Assembly: GCA_910586405.1 (NCBI GenBank)
Contig: CAJUII010000074.1
Span: 1 to 15,429, forward strand
Source of the DNA: an uncultured Lachnospiraceae bacterium
Lineage (GTDB): Bacteria; Bacillota; Clostridia; Lachnospirales; Lachnospiraceae
Direction of reading: 5' to 3'
Length of the DNA: 15,429 bases
Shown: piece after piece, positions 6,822 to 14,993 of the stretch
How positions within the stretch are numbered: the stretch's first letter is position 1
Layout of the letters: each line of letters begins with the position of its first letter
The notes under the pieces: model-generated
Told to the model about the DNA's origin: nothing
The model's input: only the letters and a program-made list of their open reading frames with translations
Database searches by the model: none
Made by a program: the position numbers and the translations under genes

Positions 6822-8138
6822 CTAAAAATATTCATAATATCTAAGTGTCAGTATCTCATATAATCCCATGTTTTTTACAAGACTTTCTCCTTTATAAAAT
6901 GGCATGGCATCCTCATAGTTCACTTCAATCACAACTTTACCATCCTTGCTGATGTATCCCCATTCACCACCCTTTTTCACGGCAGCAATGCTGTCAGAAA
7001 ACGAATGGGCATCTTCATATTGATACTTGATGACCGTCTCACTCACACCATCCGTAAATCCCCACTTACCATTTTTGTCCGCCACGGCAAGCAGTCCGCC
7101 CTCCATGCCTTTTGCATCTGCATAGTGAAATTCTCCGAGCGGTTTTCCTTCTTCATCGATGATGAAATACCCTGATGCATCCTTAACAACCGCATATCCC
7201 GATGCAAATGCTTCGTTGCGGCTGTTGCGCACCACATCATCATAAGCAAAATCCAAAACTGACTCTCCGTTGCAGTTGATCACCCCCCATAATCCGTTTT
7301 GTTTTACAAAACACAGTCCATTCGAACTAAGGACAGCATCGTCATAATCAAGATTTGTTACCGCCTGGAAAGTATTCGTATAAATGCCATATTTTCCGTT
7401 TTTCTTTCCGACGATATAGGAATTGGATGCCCCTGTCACTTCCTCGATACCAATTTTGTCTATTGCATACCAGTCGCCAATACGGTCAATCAACGTGTAC
7501 ACACCTTTTATTTTTACCACAGCATAATTTCCTGTAAAGGGAAGTGCTTCCTCATATTGCGGCGTCAGAATCATGTTTGCGTCGCTGTCCATATATCCCC
7601 ACAGAGAACCATCTGCATAAGGAATATACCATTGATCCTGCGGGCATTTCACAGTTTCTACATTCGTGCTGACAAAATCCGTATCATATCGAATCTCTTC
7701 ATACAATGCCTTCATCGGTGCAGACTCGTACTGTTTCATTCCTATTTGAAGCGTCTCAATCGCTCTCTTAATATTGCCCTCGTCCACATAAAGCTGCGAC
7801 AACGCCATATATTCGTCTTCCTCTGCCTTCCTCTCCTCAATCCGATCTTTGATCAGTTCATAATATTCTTCCGTTTTCCCAGCTTCCTTGTATATCTGTA
7901 GAATGCCTCTCTCGATCGTAGGATTATTGGGCGTGGTGTAGCTTCTCACTGCCTCCTGATAAGTATTTATGGCACGCATATACAGCTTATCTTTATAAAA
8001 TTCTTCCGCCTGTTGTACGATCAGCGCCTGCCCGTGCTGTGCATCCTGCATCTTCACCACAACAATTGACATCAATACACTCACCATAATCAGAAATGCA
8101 GACAAAAGCTGGAATAAAAGCATTTTCTTTCTAACCAT
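6822..8138 (-). CDS. Membrane-anchored TPR and WG-repeat protein
   Basis: 438 residues. An N-terminal membrane anchor (about 7-28, after MVRKK) is followed by TPR-like helical repeats (about 38-148), then a beta-rich region of WG repeats from about 168 to 425. Repeat cores visible at about 179, 249, 284, 359 and 393 read (L/K/E)-(W/Y)-G-(Y/V/I/F)-x, each followed some 15 residues later by a (Q/D/N/A)YEDA/YDD-type turn. A degenerate repeat lies near 323. WG repeats are thought to be binding modules of uncertain ligand. With a short basic head and a single anchor, the bulk should be outside the membrane. TAGGAGG overlaps the stop of the prepilin peptidase gene. A role in the pilus machine or signalling is suggested only by operon position. 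Confidence 0.82.
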   Translation of the reverse strand: MVRKKMLLFQLLSAFLIMVSVLMSIVVVKMQDAQHGQALIVQQAEEFYKDKLYMRAINTYQEAVRSYTTPNNPTIERGILQIYKEAGKTEEYYELIKDRIEERKAEEDEYMALSQLYVDEGNIKRAIETLQIGMKQYESAPMKALYEEIRYDTDFVSTNVETVKCPQDQWYIPYADGSLWGYMDSDANMILTPQYEEALPFTGNYAVVKIKGVYTLIDRIGDWYAIDKIGIEEVTGASNSYIVGKKNGKYGIYTNTFQAVTNLDYDDAVLSSNGLCFVKQNGLWGVINCNGESVLDFAYDDVVRNSRNEAFASGYAVVKDASGYFIIDEEGKPLGEFHYADAKGMEGGLLAVADKNGKWGFTDGVSETVIKYQYEDAHSFSDSIAAVKKGGEWGYISKDGKVVIEVNYEDAMPFYKGESLVKNMGLYEILTLRYYEYF

Positions 8139-8150
8139 AATCCTATCCTC

Positions 8151-8813
8151 CTAACCAATGAAATATCGGATGACAACACCGACGTATAGAAATGGCACAA
8201 AAGGTATAGAATCCTTTCTTGTCATTTTCCCTCTGGCAAGCATCAGTATGGAGAATACTGCACTTAGGATGCAGCCATAAAATACTGCTCCCACAACATA
8301 ATCCCCTGTGAGATACATCCCCATAATGACAGCAAGCTTCACATCTCCTGCCCCCATGTTTCCTTTGCTGATCAGATAACAGAATCCAAAACTCAGCATA
8401 CAGAACACTAATCCCAATATCACACCAAACATATGACGCATCATTGCATTCAGATCACGCACGCCATAGCTTCCCATGACAAGTATCCAAATCATCATCC
8501 ACAGCAAAAGAATGCGGTTTGGCACCACCTTTTCCCAGTAATCTGTCATGCATAGAATAGTCATTCCGTATAACATTATGATCAGCATCAACAACATAAG
8601 ATCACTGAGCTTCCCCGATGTATAACTGTACCATATCCGCAAAACAGCCGCCTCTGATACCACTAGCACGATGATTTCTGGCATCGATCTCAGAAATCTG
8701 CGCTTCTTATTGCATTCTTGGGTGAAACATTCCCTATAATAATATAAAACGCCAAGATACACTATTGGCAGAAACGCTGCCGCCGCGATCAGCATCAACA
8801 CATCACTCCGCAT
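8151..8813 (-). CDS. A24 prepilin peptidase (protease half only)
   Basis: Membrane aspartic protease that removes leader peptides from Flp-type prepilins and pseudopilins, 220 residues with about six membrane segments. Catalytic residues are D91 in the MTD-YWE motif, which is followed by the family-typical PN, and D157 in GAGDVK (GxGD motif). PFVPFLY near the C terminus is also typical of A24 enzymes. It lacks the four-cysteine N-terminal domain of PilD, which is instead encoded at 4238-4726. The start is set at the ATG at 8811-8813, with GGAGGT at 8821-8826. The longer frame opening at 8870 would bury 68 nt in the preceding gene and add residues with no family resemblance. The chosen start overlaps the upstream stop by 11 nt. 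Confidence 0.88.
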   Translation of the reverse strand: MRSDVLMLIAAAAFLPIVYLGVLYYYRECFTQECNKKRRFLRSMPEIIVLVVSEAAVLRIWYSYTSGKLSDLMLLMLIIMLYGMTILCMTDYWEKVVPNRILLLWMMIWILVMGSYGVRDLNAMMRHMFGVILGLVFCMLSFGFCYLISKGNMGAGDVKLAVIMGMYLTGDYVVGAVFYGCILSAVFSILMLARGKMTRKDSIPFVPFLYVGVVIRYFIG

Positions 8814-9561
8814 GAAACGTACCTCCATCTCCATCCAGCCACGCCGGAACGGTAACGCGCTGCACGACATGAATTGAGGGGTCTTTCAGAAAGAGCTTAA
8901 AAAAGTAAATATCCAGATCATACTCTACAACGACATCAATCAGACGCAGCTTATCATCTGCAAACAGCTTGCTTTTGCTGTAATCCAGACCTTTGACGCC
9001 ATTCCTTACACCAAACGCCTTCAAGTATTCATCCGCTGTCTGCCCACCCGTTTTCAACGCTTTCGTATCCAGATATCCTCTCACCAGCAAATCACCGATC
9101 CATTCCAGAGACTTATTTTTGATGGCACCGCTTCCCACACTCAAAAGTTTTGACACGATCTCTTGCAAAAGTTTTTTTGGATTCTCCGCAAGTCCTTGTC
9201 CTTTGTCGATCGTACTCTCCACCTTATCTGTTGCATTGTGAATCGCACCACTGTTAAACCCCGAGTCTGTCACCTGACTGAGCGCAGCCCTCGCCTCGTC
9301 AAAGCTGTTCAAAAAATCGGTCAGCTTCGCAGAATCCTTGATCAATGTCTCATCCGCAGACCGCCATCCTGATACCTGATACAGATAGGTATATGCAGTG
9401 AGCTCGCTTGCCGCCTCATAGATCGCATGCTGAACCCTGCTGTGTACCATAAAAATATTGGCAAAGGAAATAATCCCTAATATCGCTAATAGAAACGGCA
9501 CCAGACACAACACTGCCTCCACAGTCAACATTCCATTTTCACTCTCTTGCTGTATTCTCAT
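8803..9561 (-). CDS. TadE-like pseudopilin (second copy)
   Basis: 252 residues. A 10-residue leader ends in ENG, giving the prepilin cleavage pattern G10|M11-L-T-V-E15 with glutamate at mature position +5. A hydrophobic helix (about 14-38) follows, then a mainly helical, charged extracytoplasmic domain. This is the layout of TadE/TadF minor pseudopilins, although the C-terminal region is longer than usual. The probable start is the ATG at 9559-9561, which overlaps the TGA of the DUF5702 gene by one base and has AAGGGG at 9568-9573. A TTG one codon upstream would be too close to that site. The overlap implies translational coupling. Processing by the A24 peptidase encoded next is expected. Confidence 0.82.
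   Translation of the reverse strand: MRIQQESENGMLTVEAVLCLVPFLLAILGIISFANIFMVHSRVQHAIYEAASELTAYTYLYQVSGWRSADETLIKDSAKLTDFLNSFDEARAALSQVTDSGFNSGAIHNATDKVESTIDKGQGLAENPKKLLQEIVSKLLSVGSGAIKNKSLEWIGDLLVRGYLDTKALKTGGQTADEYLKAFGVRNGVKGLDYSKSKLFADDKLRLIDVVVEYDLDIYFFKLFLKDPSIHVVQRVTVPAWLDGDGGTFHAE
8821..8826 (-). promoter_or_regulatory. Ribosome binding site fixing the A24 peptidase start
   Basis: GGAGGT on the minus strand, 7 nt before the ATG at 8811-8813, inside the 3' end of the preceding TadE-like gene. It favours a 220-residue product over the 239-residue frame. Confidence 0.75.
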
Positions 9562-12098
9562 CAATATCCCCTTATCATCGTGTAGTATACGTAGTCATCA
9601 TCGAATTTCTCAATCTTTTGCTGTGTCTCATCACCGCCGAGAAACATCTCCATAAAATGCTGTGGAACGACCACCATATCCAGCTTGGCCTTACAAGTGG
9701 TCTTTACTGCCGTCACTGTCTCTGTCATCTTGAATTTGAGCGGTGCGCTCAAGGTATCCCCGCTGTTCTGACTCTGATTGACATTGAGCGTGATCAAATC
9801 CGAAGTCCTGCTTGTGAGATCACTAGGACTGATACATAGAAATAACAGCACATGAAGATAATCCTCATAGGAAAGTTTCATTCCAGTATTTGACGAAACG
9901 CCACCACCATCACCGCCCTGATATTTATCACCAAGCAGAGACTTGATATCTTCTACACACCACAAGTCATTGATTTCCTTTTTCCAAAGTACTACATCTT
10001 CCCTCTCCTTTAAGTGTTCCCAATCCTTTACAGTCTCTATCGCCGCAATTCCTGAGCGGAGCGCCAGACTGACCGCCACCTTTACAAGCGGCGCCAGCGC
10101 AGTGCCAGCTCCGAATGTAAATGCTCCGGATGCCATTGCTGCTTGATAGGCTGCATTTGAGATCGCATTGATCGCGTCATTCACTTCTTTTACAGAATAT
10201 GTGGAGATGAAATTCATGGTCATTCTGACTCCGCAGATGATATTGCGCGCAGACGCAAGATTTTTCTCTGACTTCTGATTGCCCCCATAGAGATATTCAA
10301 TCTCCGCTCCGTACAGATAGTTTACTTTGGGTGACATTTTCACTTTACTCAGACTATAATCCTCTACGTTCTCCGTTCCCTCGCCCTTCTCTTTGCCGCT
10401 CACCCTGCTAGAAAACATGCCAAAGTCATATTCTGTGAGAAGAAACTTATCAAAGAGTCTCGCTGCACTCTTCTCCAACACCTTAAAACTAAAACCACTC
10501 TTAAAAAAATCGAGAAAGGAACTTGAATTACCGTTTGCCACTGTCATCTTTAACTCTGGTTTCACATCGTCAGGTATGCTTCTTATTTTCTTTGCAAGCT
10601 CCTGTTCTTCTTTTTCCTCTCTCTCATTTAATCCGTCCACCGCCTCCTTCTGTTTGTCCATTGCCTCGTCCTTCTTTTTCTCGGCTTCACTTTTTTTGTC
10701 CGATTCAGGCCCTGTAAACAGTTCGATCAGATACTTATATAGACCATTGGGATCAATCTCAGAAGATTTCGCTTCTGTCCATTCGAATTGTACTTTTGTG
10801 TTCTTTATATCCGCATCGTCTCCGGGATCGCGTTCTCCGCCGGCTAATTCTGTGCTGATTTTGTCGAGTCCCTCTACTGCTTTTCCTATAGTCTCTATAT
10901 TTTTCTCATTTTTACCGGCGTTTTTGCTGACTTCATTCTCGTAAATTCTCTGAAACTCTCCTTGGAAAGCAGCCATATCTTCTAACTCTGCAATATCGTG
11001 CTCGATGCCTTTCCTCACATCTTCTGTACATCCATTGGCAAGCGTCTGTCTTAGTTCTGCCAGCTTTGTCTCCAAATCTACCAAAAGCGTTTCTACCTCT
11101 GACGCCTCGTCGCCAAGTTTACTGACCAGATCGTCTATTGTATAAAAATCTGCTGGGGAGCTATTCCAATCTTTTGCCTGCTCGCTCTTCTTTCCCATCT
11201 CATCTTCTATAGATGCTCTGTATGCCCCAGGGTCATAATCTTTATATTTCTCGACAAGTGCTTTTTTCTCTTCCTCATCGTCCTCCTCATCCTCATCGTC
11301 CTCCTCATCTCCATCATCATTATCTTCAGACGGAGGATTTTTACTTTCTTCAATTAACGCCTTGATATATTCCTCGTTTTGTAGATAATACACATAATCA
11401 CTGTACTCTCCACTCTTACAGATATCCGATTCCTTGTCTTTATAATCCTCAACCTGTTCCTCCAAAACATCCAGATACTCCTCATACTTCCTAACTTTTT
11501 CAAGTGCTTCATAATAGTTCTTGATTGCTTTGGTAAGCTTATCTGTGTTGTCACAAAGTTTATTTGCAGCACTCACCGCCTCATTGTTTGAATCCATATT
11601 TTCAAACGCATCCAGCATCTCAAAAACACCGCCATCGAATTTGCCTGCTTCGTCCATTACCTGCGGAATCACGCGAAATTCCATGTAATCCGCAACTTGT
11701 GTCAGCAGTACATTTTCATTCGACAGCCGCGACAGCTCGATCTCCTCATATGAAAAGTCAAAATCCGCGCTGTTATAAAACATAGAGCCTGTCAAGCCGG
11801 AATCTCCCTGCGCAGGGTCAAAGGAATATCCCATATACGATGCGTATGTCTTGATCGCTGCTTTTCCCTCCTCATTCTGTGTCACTGAAAAAAGTCCATA
11901 GAGTTCCTTTAACACATTGTCATATTCACTTAATATCGCTTCACCATAAAAGTCTGATGACATCGCCACCTGCGCCGCAAACAGCTTTGCCCTTGCGATA
12001 TCCACCATCAAACCTGTAATGACAACGACAGGAACCATGATTAGAACCACAAATACGGTAATAATTCCTTGATTTTTTGTACCAAATCTGTTCCTCAT
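9561..12098 (-). CDS. DUF5702-type large TadG-like pilus-locus protein
   Basis: 845 residues. The N terminus (GIITVFVVLIMVPVV, then VDIARAKLF, then LSEYD-x5-LYGLF) matches the DUF5702 family found in clostridial Tad loci. A membrane helix spans about 12-34. G11 is followed by I-I-T-V-F, so the +5 glutamate of prepilins is absent and the protein may stay membrane-anchored like TadG. A large helical, coiled-coil-rich central part (about 170-530) includes a block of 20 almost purely Asp/Glu residues near 258-277. The C-terminal part (about 590-845) contains the YLYGAEIEYLYGG-type stretch typical of the family. AAAGGA precedes the ATG, and the gene lies 26 nt after the first TadE-like gene. Its likely place is outside the membrane as a pilus-associated or wall-spanning component. 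The exact role is unknown. Confidence 0.82.
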   Translation of the reverse strand: MRNRFGTKNQGIITVFVVLIMVPVVVITGLMVDIARAKLFAAQVAMSSDFYGEAILSEYDNVLKELYGLFSVTQNEEGKAAIKTYASYMGYSFDPAQGDSGLTGSMFYNSADFDFSYEEIELSRLSNENVLLTQVADYMEFRVIPQVMDEAGKFDGGVFEMLDAFENMDSNNEAVSAANKLCDNTDKLTKAIKNYYEALEKVRKYEEYLDVLEEQVEDYKDKESDICKSGEYSDYVYYLQNEEYIKALIEESKNPPSEDNDDGDEEDDEDEEDDEEEKKALVEKYKDYDPGAYRASIEDEMGKKSEQAKDWNSSPADFYTIDDLVSKLGDEASEVETLLVDLETKLAELRQTLANGCTEDVRKGIEHDIAELEDMAAFQGEFQRIYENEVSKNAGKNEKNIETIGKAVEGLDKISTELAGGERDPGDDADIKNTKVQFEWTEAKSSEIDPNGLYKYLIELFTGPESDKKSEAEKKKDEAMDKQKEAVDGLNEREEKEEQELAKKIRSIPDDVKPELKMTVANGNSSSFLDFFKSGFSFKVLEKSAARLFDKFLLTEYDFGMFSSRVSGKEKGEGTENVEDYSLSKVKMSPKVNYLYGAEIEYLYGGNQKSEKNLASARNIICGVRMTMNFISTYSVKEVNDAINAISNAAYQAAMASGAFTFGAGTALAPLVKVAVSLALRSGIAAIETVKDWEHLKEREDVVLWKKEINDLWCVEDIKSLLGDKYQGGDGGGVSSNTGMKLSYEDYLHVLLFLCISPSDLTSRTSDLITLNVNQSQNSGDTLSAPLKFKMTETVTAVKTTCKAKLDMVVVPQHFMEMFLGGDETQQKIEKFDDDYVYYTMIRGY
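9568..9573 (-). promoter_or_regulatory. Ribosome binding site fixing the second TadE-like start
   Basis: AAGGGG on the minus strand, 6 nt before the ATG at 9559-9561 and inside the last codons of the upstream gene. A TTG start at 9562-9564 would have only 3 nt spacing. Confidence 0.6.
11273..11308. repeat. Perfect 18-bp tandem duplication encoding an acidic tract
   Basis: CCTCATCGTCCTCCTCAT occurs twice head to tail (11273-11290 and 11291-11308). On the coding strand each unit adds six Asp/Glu residues, within the acidic block of the DUF5702-type protein. Being a multiple of 3, copy-number change would keep the frame. Confidence 0.9.
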
Positions 12099-12124
12099 AT
12101 GTTTAGTTCCTTTCTGTGTTCCTT

Positions 12125-12778
12125 TTATAATTGTTTCAGTTTATTGTAAAGCCCTGTCACTTTTGATGATAAATTCTTCACAATCTCACCAAGCTTTGTA
12201 TCTTCAAGGGCATCAATCGCAAAATCAATATTTCGAATCAGTTCATCGTGGTCTGCTACCGCCACACGTGCTGTCGCAGACAAATTAACTTCCCTTCCAA
12301 CTCCAATCAAAGAAAAATCAATGGGAAATGCTACAATCTGCTCCGCTGTCACCTCGACCTCTTTGAACAAAATATAATTGGCGTAATGAATATCGAGTTC
12401 CAGACTGTCCTCAAACAACAAATTTCCCGCGACAGATTTAAAATATTTTATAAATTCGTCTTTGCTGACCTTATTGTTGAACAAAAAAAATTTTTGATAT
12501 GGATTTAATGGTTCCGGTGTCTTATACTCATTGCCAATTGCACCTATACCATCCTCCTTTTCCTCGTAGGACACTTGCTCTCTCTGTTCGACAAAATTGT
12601 CTGTGAGCGTATTTTTGAAATATACAACAGATGTCTCAAGCGCTGCTTGCAGCATCGCTTTCTGACAGACAAAAACAGATATGTACAATAACAGAATCAC
12701 ACATAAGATCGCAATTGGTAAAATGATAGTGGCTTCGACTACCACCTCGCCGTTTTCTCTTTTGCATTTTTTCCACAT
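12125..12778 (-). CDS. TadE-like pseudopilin (first copy)
   Basis: 217 residues. Leader MWKKCKRENG is followed by EVVVEATIILP, that is cleavage after G10 with glutamate at +5 (E15). This is the same geometry as in the second TadE-like protein, with the same ENG before the cut. A membrane helix covers about 14-37, and the rest is a mixed alpha/beta extracytoplasmic domain. The start is the ATG at 12776-12778 because AGGAGGT lies at 12787-12793 with 8 nt spacing. A longer frame could open only from a TTG at 12829 without a comparable site, and would place 17 extra residues before the leader. The gene follows the small pilin candidate by 47 nt. Expected to be processed by the A24 peptidase and incorporated as a minor pilin. 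Confidence 0.84.
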   Translation of the reverse strand: MWKKCKRENGEVVVEATIILPIAILCVILLLYISVFVCQKAMLQAALETSVVYFKNTLTDNFVEQREQVSYEEKEDGIGAIGNEYKTPEPLNPYQKFFLFNNKVSKDEFIKYFKSVAGNLLFEDSLELDIHYANYILFKEVEVTAEQIVAFPIDFSLIGVGREVNLSATARVAVADHDELIRNIDFAIDALEDTKLGEIVKNLSSKVTGLYNKLKQL

Positions 12779-12786
12779 TGTTTTGT

Positions 12787-12793
12787 ACCTCCT
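12787..12793 (-). promoter_or_regulatory. Ribosome binding site fixing the first TadE-like start
   Basis: AGGAGGT on the minus strand, 8 nt before the ATG at 12776-12778. It decides for the 217-residue form. Confidence 0.78.
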
Positions 12794-12825
12794 GTTTTTA
12801 TCTGTCATTTCATTGTAAGTTATTA

Positions 12826-13059
12826 TCAAAGACTTGGTTTCTCAAATTTCGTGCCAAAAATTTTCTCCATCATACCTTTTAGCCACTCTGATAACTTTTC
12901 ATAGAACACAGAAATTATCAATACGACTATCAACACAAGAATTACTGTTGCCACCACATTTGACACACCATGTTCTTCTTCAAGAAAATCTTTGATTCGC
13001 TCGCCCAGCTTCCACATCCTGACTTTTGCGCCAACTACAAGATTATCTGCAAACTCCAT
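12826..13059 (-). CDS. Flp1-like small pilin candidate
   Basis: 77 residues. A charged leader of about 31 residues ends in EEEHG, then a hydrophobic helix (V32 to about 52, VSNVVATVILVLIVVLIISV), then a short amphipathic tail with KLSEWLKGMMEKIFG. Size, position (after TadC and before TadE) and shape fit the Flp1-like pilin of clostridial Tad loci, the probable major subunit. If cleavage is after G31, mature +5 is valine instead of the usual glutamate. The helix start also recalls archaeal-type pilins (GVSxVVAT). AAGGAG precedes the ATG at 13057-13059. A 50-nt gap after the TadC gene is the largest in the operon and leaves room for extra control, though I see no clear promoter. Confidence 0.7.
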   Translation of the reverse strand: MEFADNLVVGAKVRMWKLGERIKDFLEEEHGVSNVVATVILVLIVVLIISVFYEKLSEWLKGMMEKIFGTKFEKPSL

Positions 13060-13109
13060 TTCTACTCACTCCTTCCCACCATAAAACTATACTATAAACT
13101 ATATTAATC

Positions 13110-14210
13110 CTATATGCCCAAATTGAAGCCTGACATAACAGGAATAATAATCACCACCAGTATCCCCACAAACATCAGCATCGTGGGAATAAAAAGCTTT
13201 GCCTGCACCTTGTCTGCCATACGGCGGGCGGAATGCTTCTTCTCCAACCAGCATTCATCGTTTAATCCTCGCAAATCATCTGCAAGATTTGCATTTCCAG
13301 AACGAAAGCTCTTTGATATCAATGTGACCAGCTTGTCCAAATACTTGTTATCACACCGGCTCTGCAAATGTGTCAGTGCACCTTCCAGCGAAACTGACTG
13401 ACCGCTTTCTTTTACCACCATTGCAAGTTCCTGATAAATTAACCCATCACCGCTCTGCGCTGTCTGACTGATTGCATTGCTCACATTCATGCCGGAGATC
13501 GTCAGCAGAACCAGCTTGGAAACTACATTGGGAAACTCTCTGTCAATCTCCTCTTTTCTGTTGAGCGCCTTATTATTCAGGGCATCCATTGGCAGGTATC
13601 CTACAATCGCCATGGCAGCCACAACAACGAGCGCCACTACCAGCGAGATGCGATACGTTTTTCCCAGAAGCAGCATCAACAGAAACAGAAAGAGTCCAGC
13701 CATTATGCCCATATATACATAAGAAATAACTGAAGCCAGAATATAATATGCATATATCACCGAATTTTTCTTTCCATTTGTCTCCTGCCCACGCTCAAGC
13801 TCCACATATCCAGACTGTTCACAACTAAGCAGCAGCTTTCTCAACAAATCGCTCTCTGCATCCAGCCCCACCACCGAACAAAAATTGTATCCAAACAATG
13901 GAATCAAATCGACCATACTAATACTTCTGGCTTTCAGATATTTTTCCTCATTTGCCGCATAGGCATCAATCTGCTTTTTGTCTGCCTTTTTCTTTTTTTC
14001 CAGCTTCTTGTCACTGTATATATGATACTTTTCATTTCTGTAGATATAATTATTACACTTTTCTATGAGATCTATTTTTGCAAATCTATTTTGCCACGCC
14101 TTTGCAATCACAACCTCAATGATCTCGCTTTGACTGCTCTTCTTCATCCCAATCAAGAAATAGATCACTGAGACGGCAAAAATAATTTCCACCGTAATGA
14201 TTATCACCAT
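13110..14210 (-). CDS. TadC-like type II secretion F-domain membrane protein
   Basis: 366 residues. Inner-membrane platform protein of the Tad machine, paired with TadB. A first membrane helix (about 3-20) is followed by a cytoplasmic, Lys-rich region (about 60-95), two helices (about 154-182 and 187-208), the T2SSF domain (about 222-335, with EFPNVVSKLVLLTISGMNVSNAI-like start) and a last helix (about 338-360). TAGGAGG overlaps the stop of the TadB gene and the ATG at 14210 lies 12 nt after it. TadC proteins are usually nearer 300 residues. The extra length is in the N-terminal cytoplasmic region. Confidence 0.9.
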   Translation of the reverse strand: MVIIITVEIIFAVSVIYFLIGMKKSSQSEIIEVVIAKAWQNRFAKIDLIEKCNNYIYRNEKYHIYSDKKLEKKKKADKKQIDAYAANEEKYLKARSISMVDLIPLFGYNFCSVVGLDAESDLLRKLLLSCEQSGYVELERGQETNGKKNSVIYAYYILASVISYVYMGIMAGLFLFLLMLLLGKTYRISLVVALVVVAAMAIVGYLPMDALNNKALNRKEEIDREFPNVVSKLVLLTISGMNVSNAISQTAQSGDGLIYQELAMVVKESGQSVSLEGALTHLQSRCDNKYLDKLVTLISKSFRSGNANLADDLRGLNDECWLEKKHSARRMADKVQAKLFIPTMLMFVGILVVIIIPVMSGFNLGI

Positions 14211-14222
14211 CTATCCCGCCTC

Positions 14223-14993
14223 CTACACTTCGATATCAACAGCTCTTGTCGCCAACACATAAGAAACGCCCAACGCCACAACGCCAATTGTCGCTGCCGC
14301 TTTTCCAGAAACTGTCTCAAACAGCGAATCAAGAAATCCACTCCCCATTGTTGACATTGCGATCACAACGATAAGCGGCATCACCAACATCATATACGCC
14401 TCTGATTTTGCAGAAGATATCACAGTCTGCACCTCCTGCGTAATCTCTAGTTTGTCCCGGATAATATCGTGTGTCTGACGGATAATATACCCAAAATCAC
14501 TGCTCTTGCCATCGATGGTTTTGTAGATTGCCGCAAAGCTCTTGATATCATCCACATCACTTCTGTTTCCAAGCTCGCCAAACCCTTCGCTCATTGGCAC
14601 GCCAACACGCTCATAGTCATTGACGATCAACTCTATCTCCCGGACAATATCTGTCTTTTCATTGAACATCAACTTTAGCTCACGCACAGAATCTTTGATC
14701 GCATTCTCCATCGAGCGCCCGCTTCCGCCACTGATCGAGATCGTGATGATTTCCAAAAACTCCTTAAACTGGATTCGCAGCCTATTCTGCCGCTTTTTGA
14801 TGACTGACTTTGCATAATATTTTTCTTGAAACACTGCTATGATCGCACCACCTATCACAGACACTACAATACTGTGATAATAGATGAACAAGATCGCACC
14901 GATAATCAGGACAAAGATCAAATATGCCAGTACATGCTGCCCCTTTGTCATATTGCATTCATAGTATTTAATCCTTATCTTTTCTTTTGTCAT
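14223..14993 (-). CDS. TadB-like type II secretion F-domain membrane protein
   Basis: 256 residues. Inner-membrane platform protein that couples the CpaF ATPase to pilus assembly. Two N-terminal membrane helices (about 20-55), a cytoplasmic T2SSF domain (about 75-190, with FKEFLEIITISISGGSGRSMENAI-like start) and two C-terminal helices (about 198-216 and 230-249). The start is the ATG at 14991-14993, with GGAGG at 15000-15004 and 6 nt spacing. The frame stays open to 15032, but those residues have no family resemblance. This start overlaps the end of the ATPase gene by 26 nt. Confidence 0.88.
   Translation of the reverse strand: MTKEKIRIKYYECNMTKGQHVLAYLIFVLIIGAILFIYYHSIVVSVIGGAIIAVFQEKYYAKSVIKKRQNRLRIQFKEFLEIITISISGGSGRSMENAIKDSVRELKLMFNEKTDIVREIELIVNDYERVGVPMSEGFGELGNRSDVDDIKSFAAIYKTIDGKSSDFGYIIRQTHDIIRDKLEITQEVQTVISSAKSEAYMMLVMPLIVVIAMSTMGSGFLDSLFETVSGKAAATIGVVALGVSYVLATRAVDIEV

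Noticed and set aside
7299..7901. 200-codon open frame on the plus strand
   Set aside because: It lies wholly antisense to the WG-repeat gene, whose protein shows clear repeats. The plus-strand product shows no recognisable motif, so it is a shadow frame.
10393..10944. 183-codon open frame on the plus strand, rich in Ser, Phe and Leu
   Set aside because: Antisense to the DUF5702-type gene. The Ser/Phe/Leu bias is what the complement of Lys/Glu-rich coiled-coil codons gives.
11273..11308. Tandem repeat considered as a CRISPR-like or mobile-element repeat
   Set aside because: Only two abutting copies with no spacer, in frame within a coding gene, and encoding an acidic tract. It is simple coding low complexity.
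13060..13109. Internal promoter for the pilin candidate
   Set aside because: The gap is AT-rich with TATAGT-like words, but no -35 box at suitable spacing was convincing.
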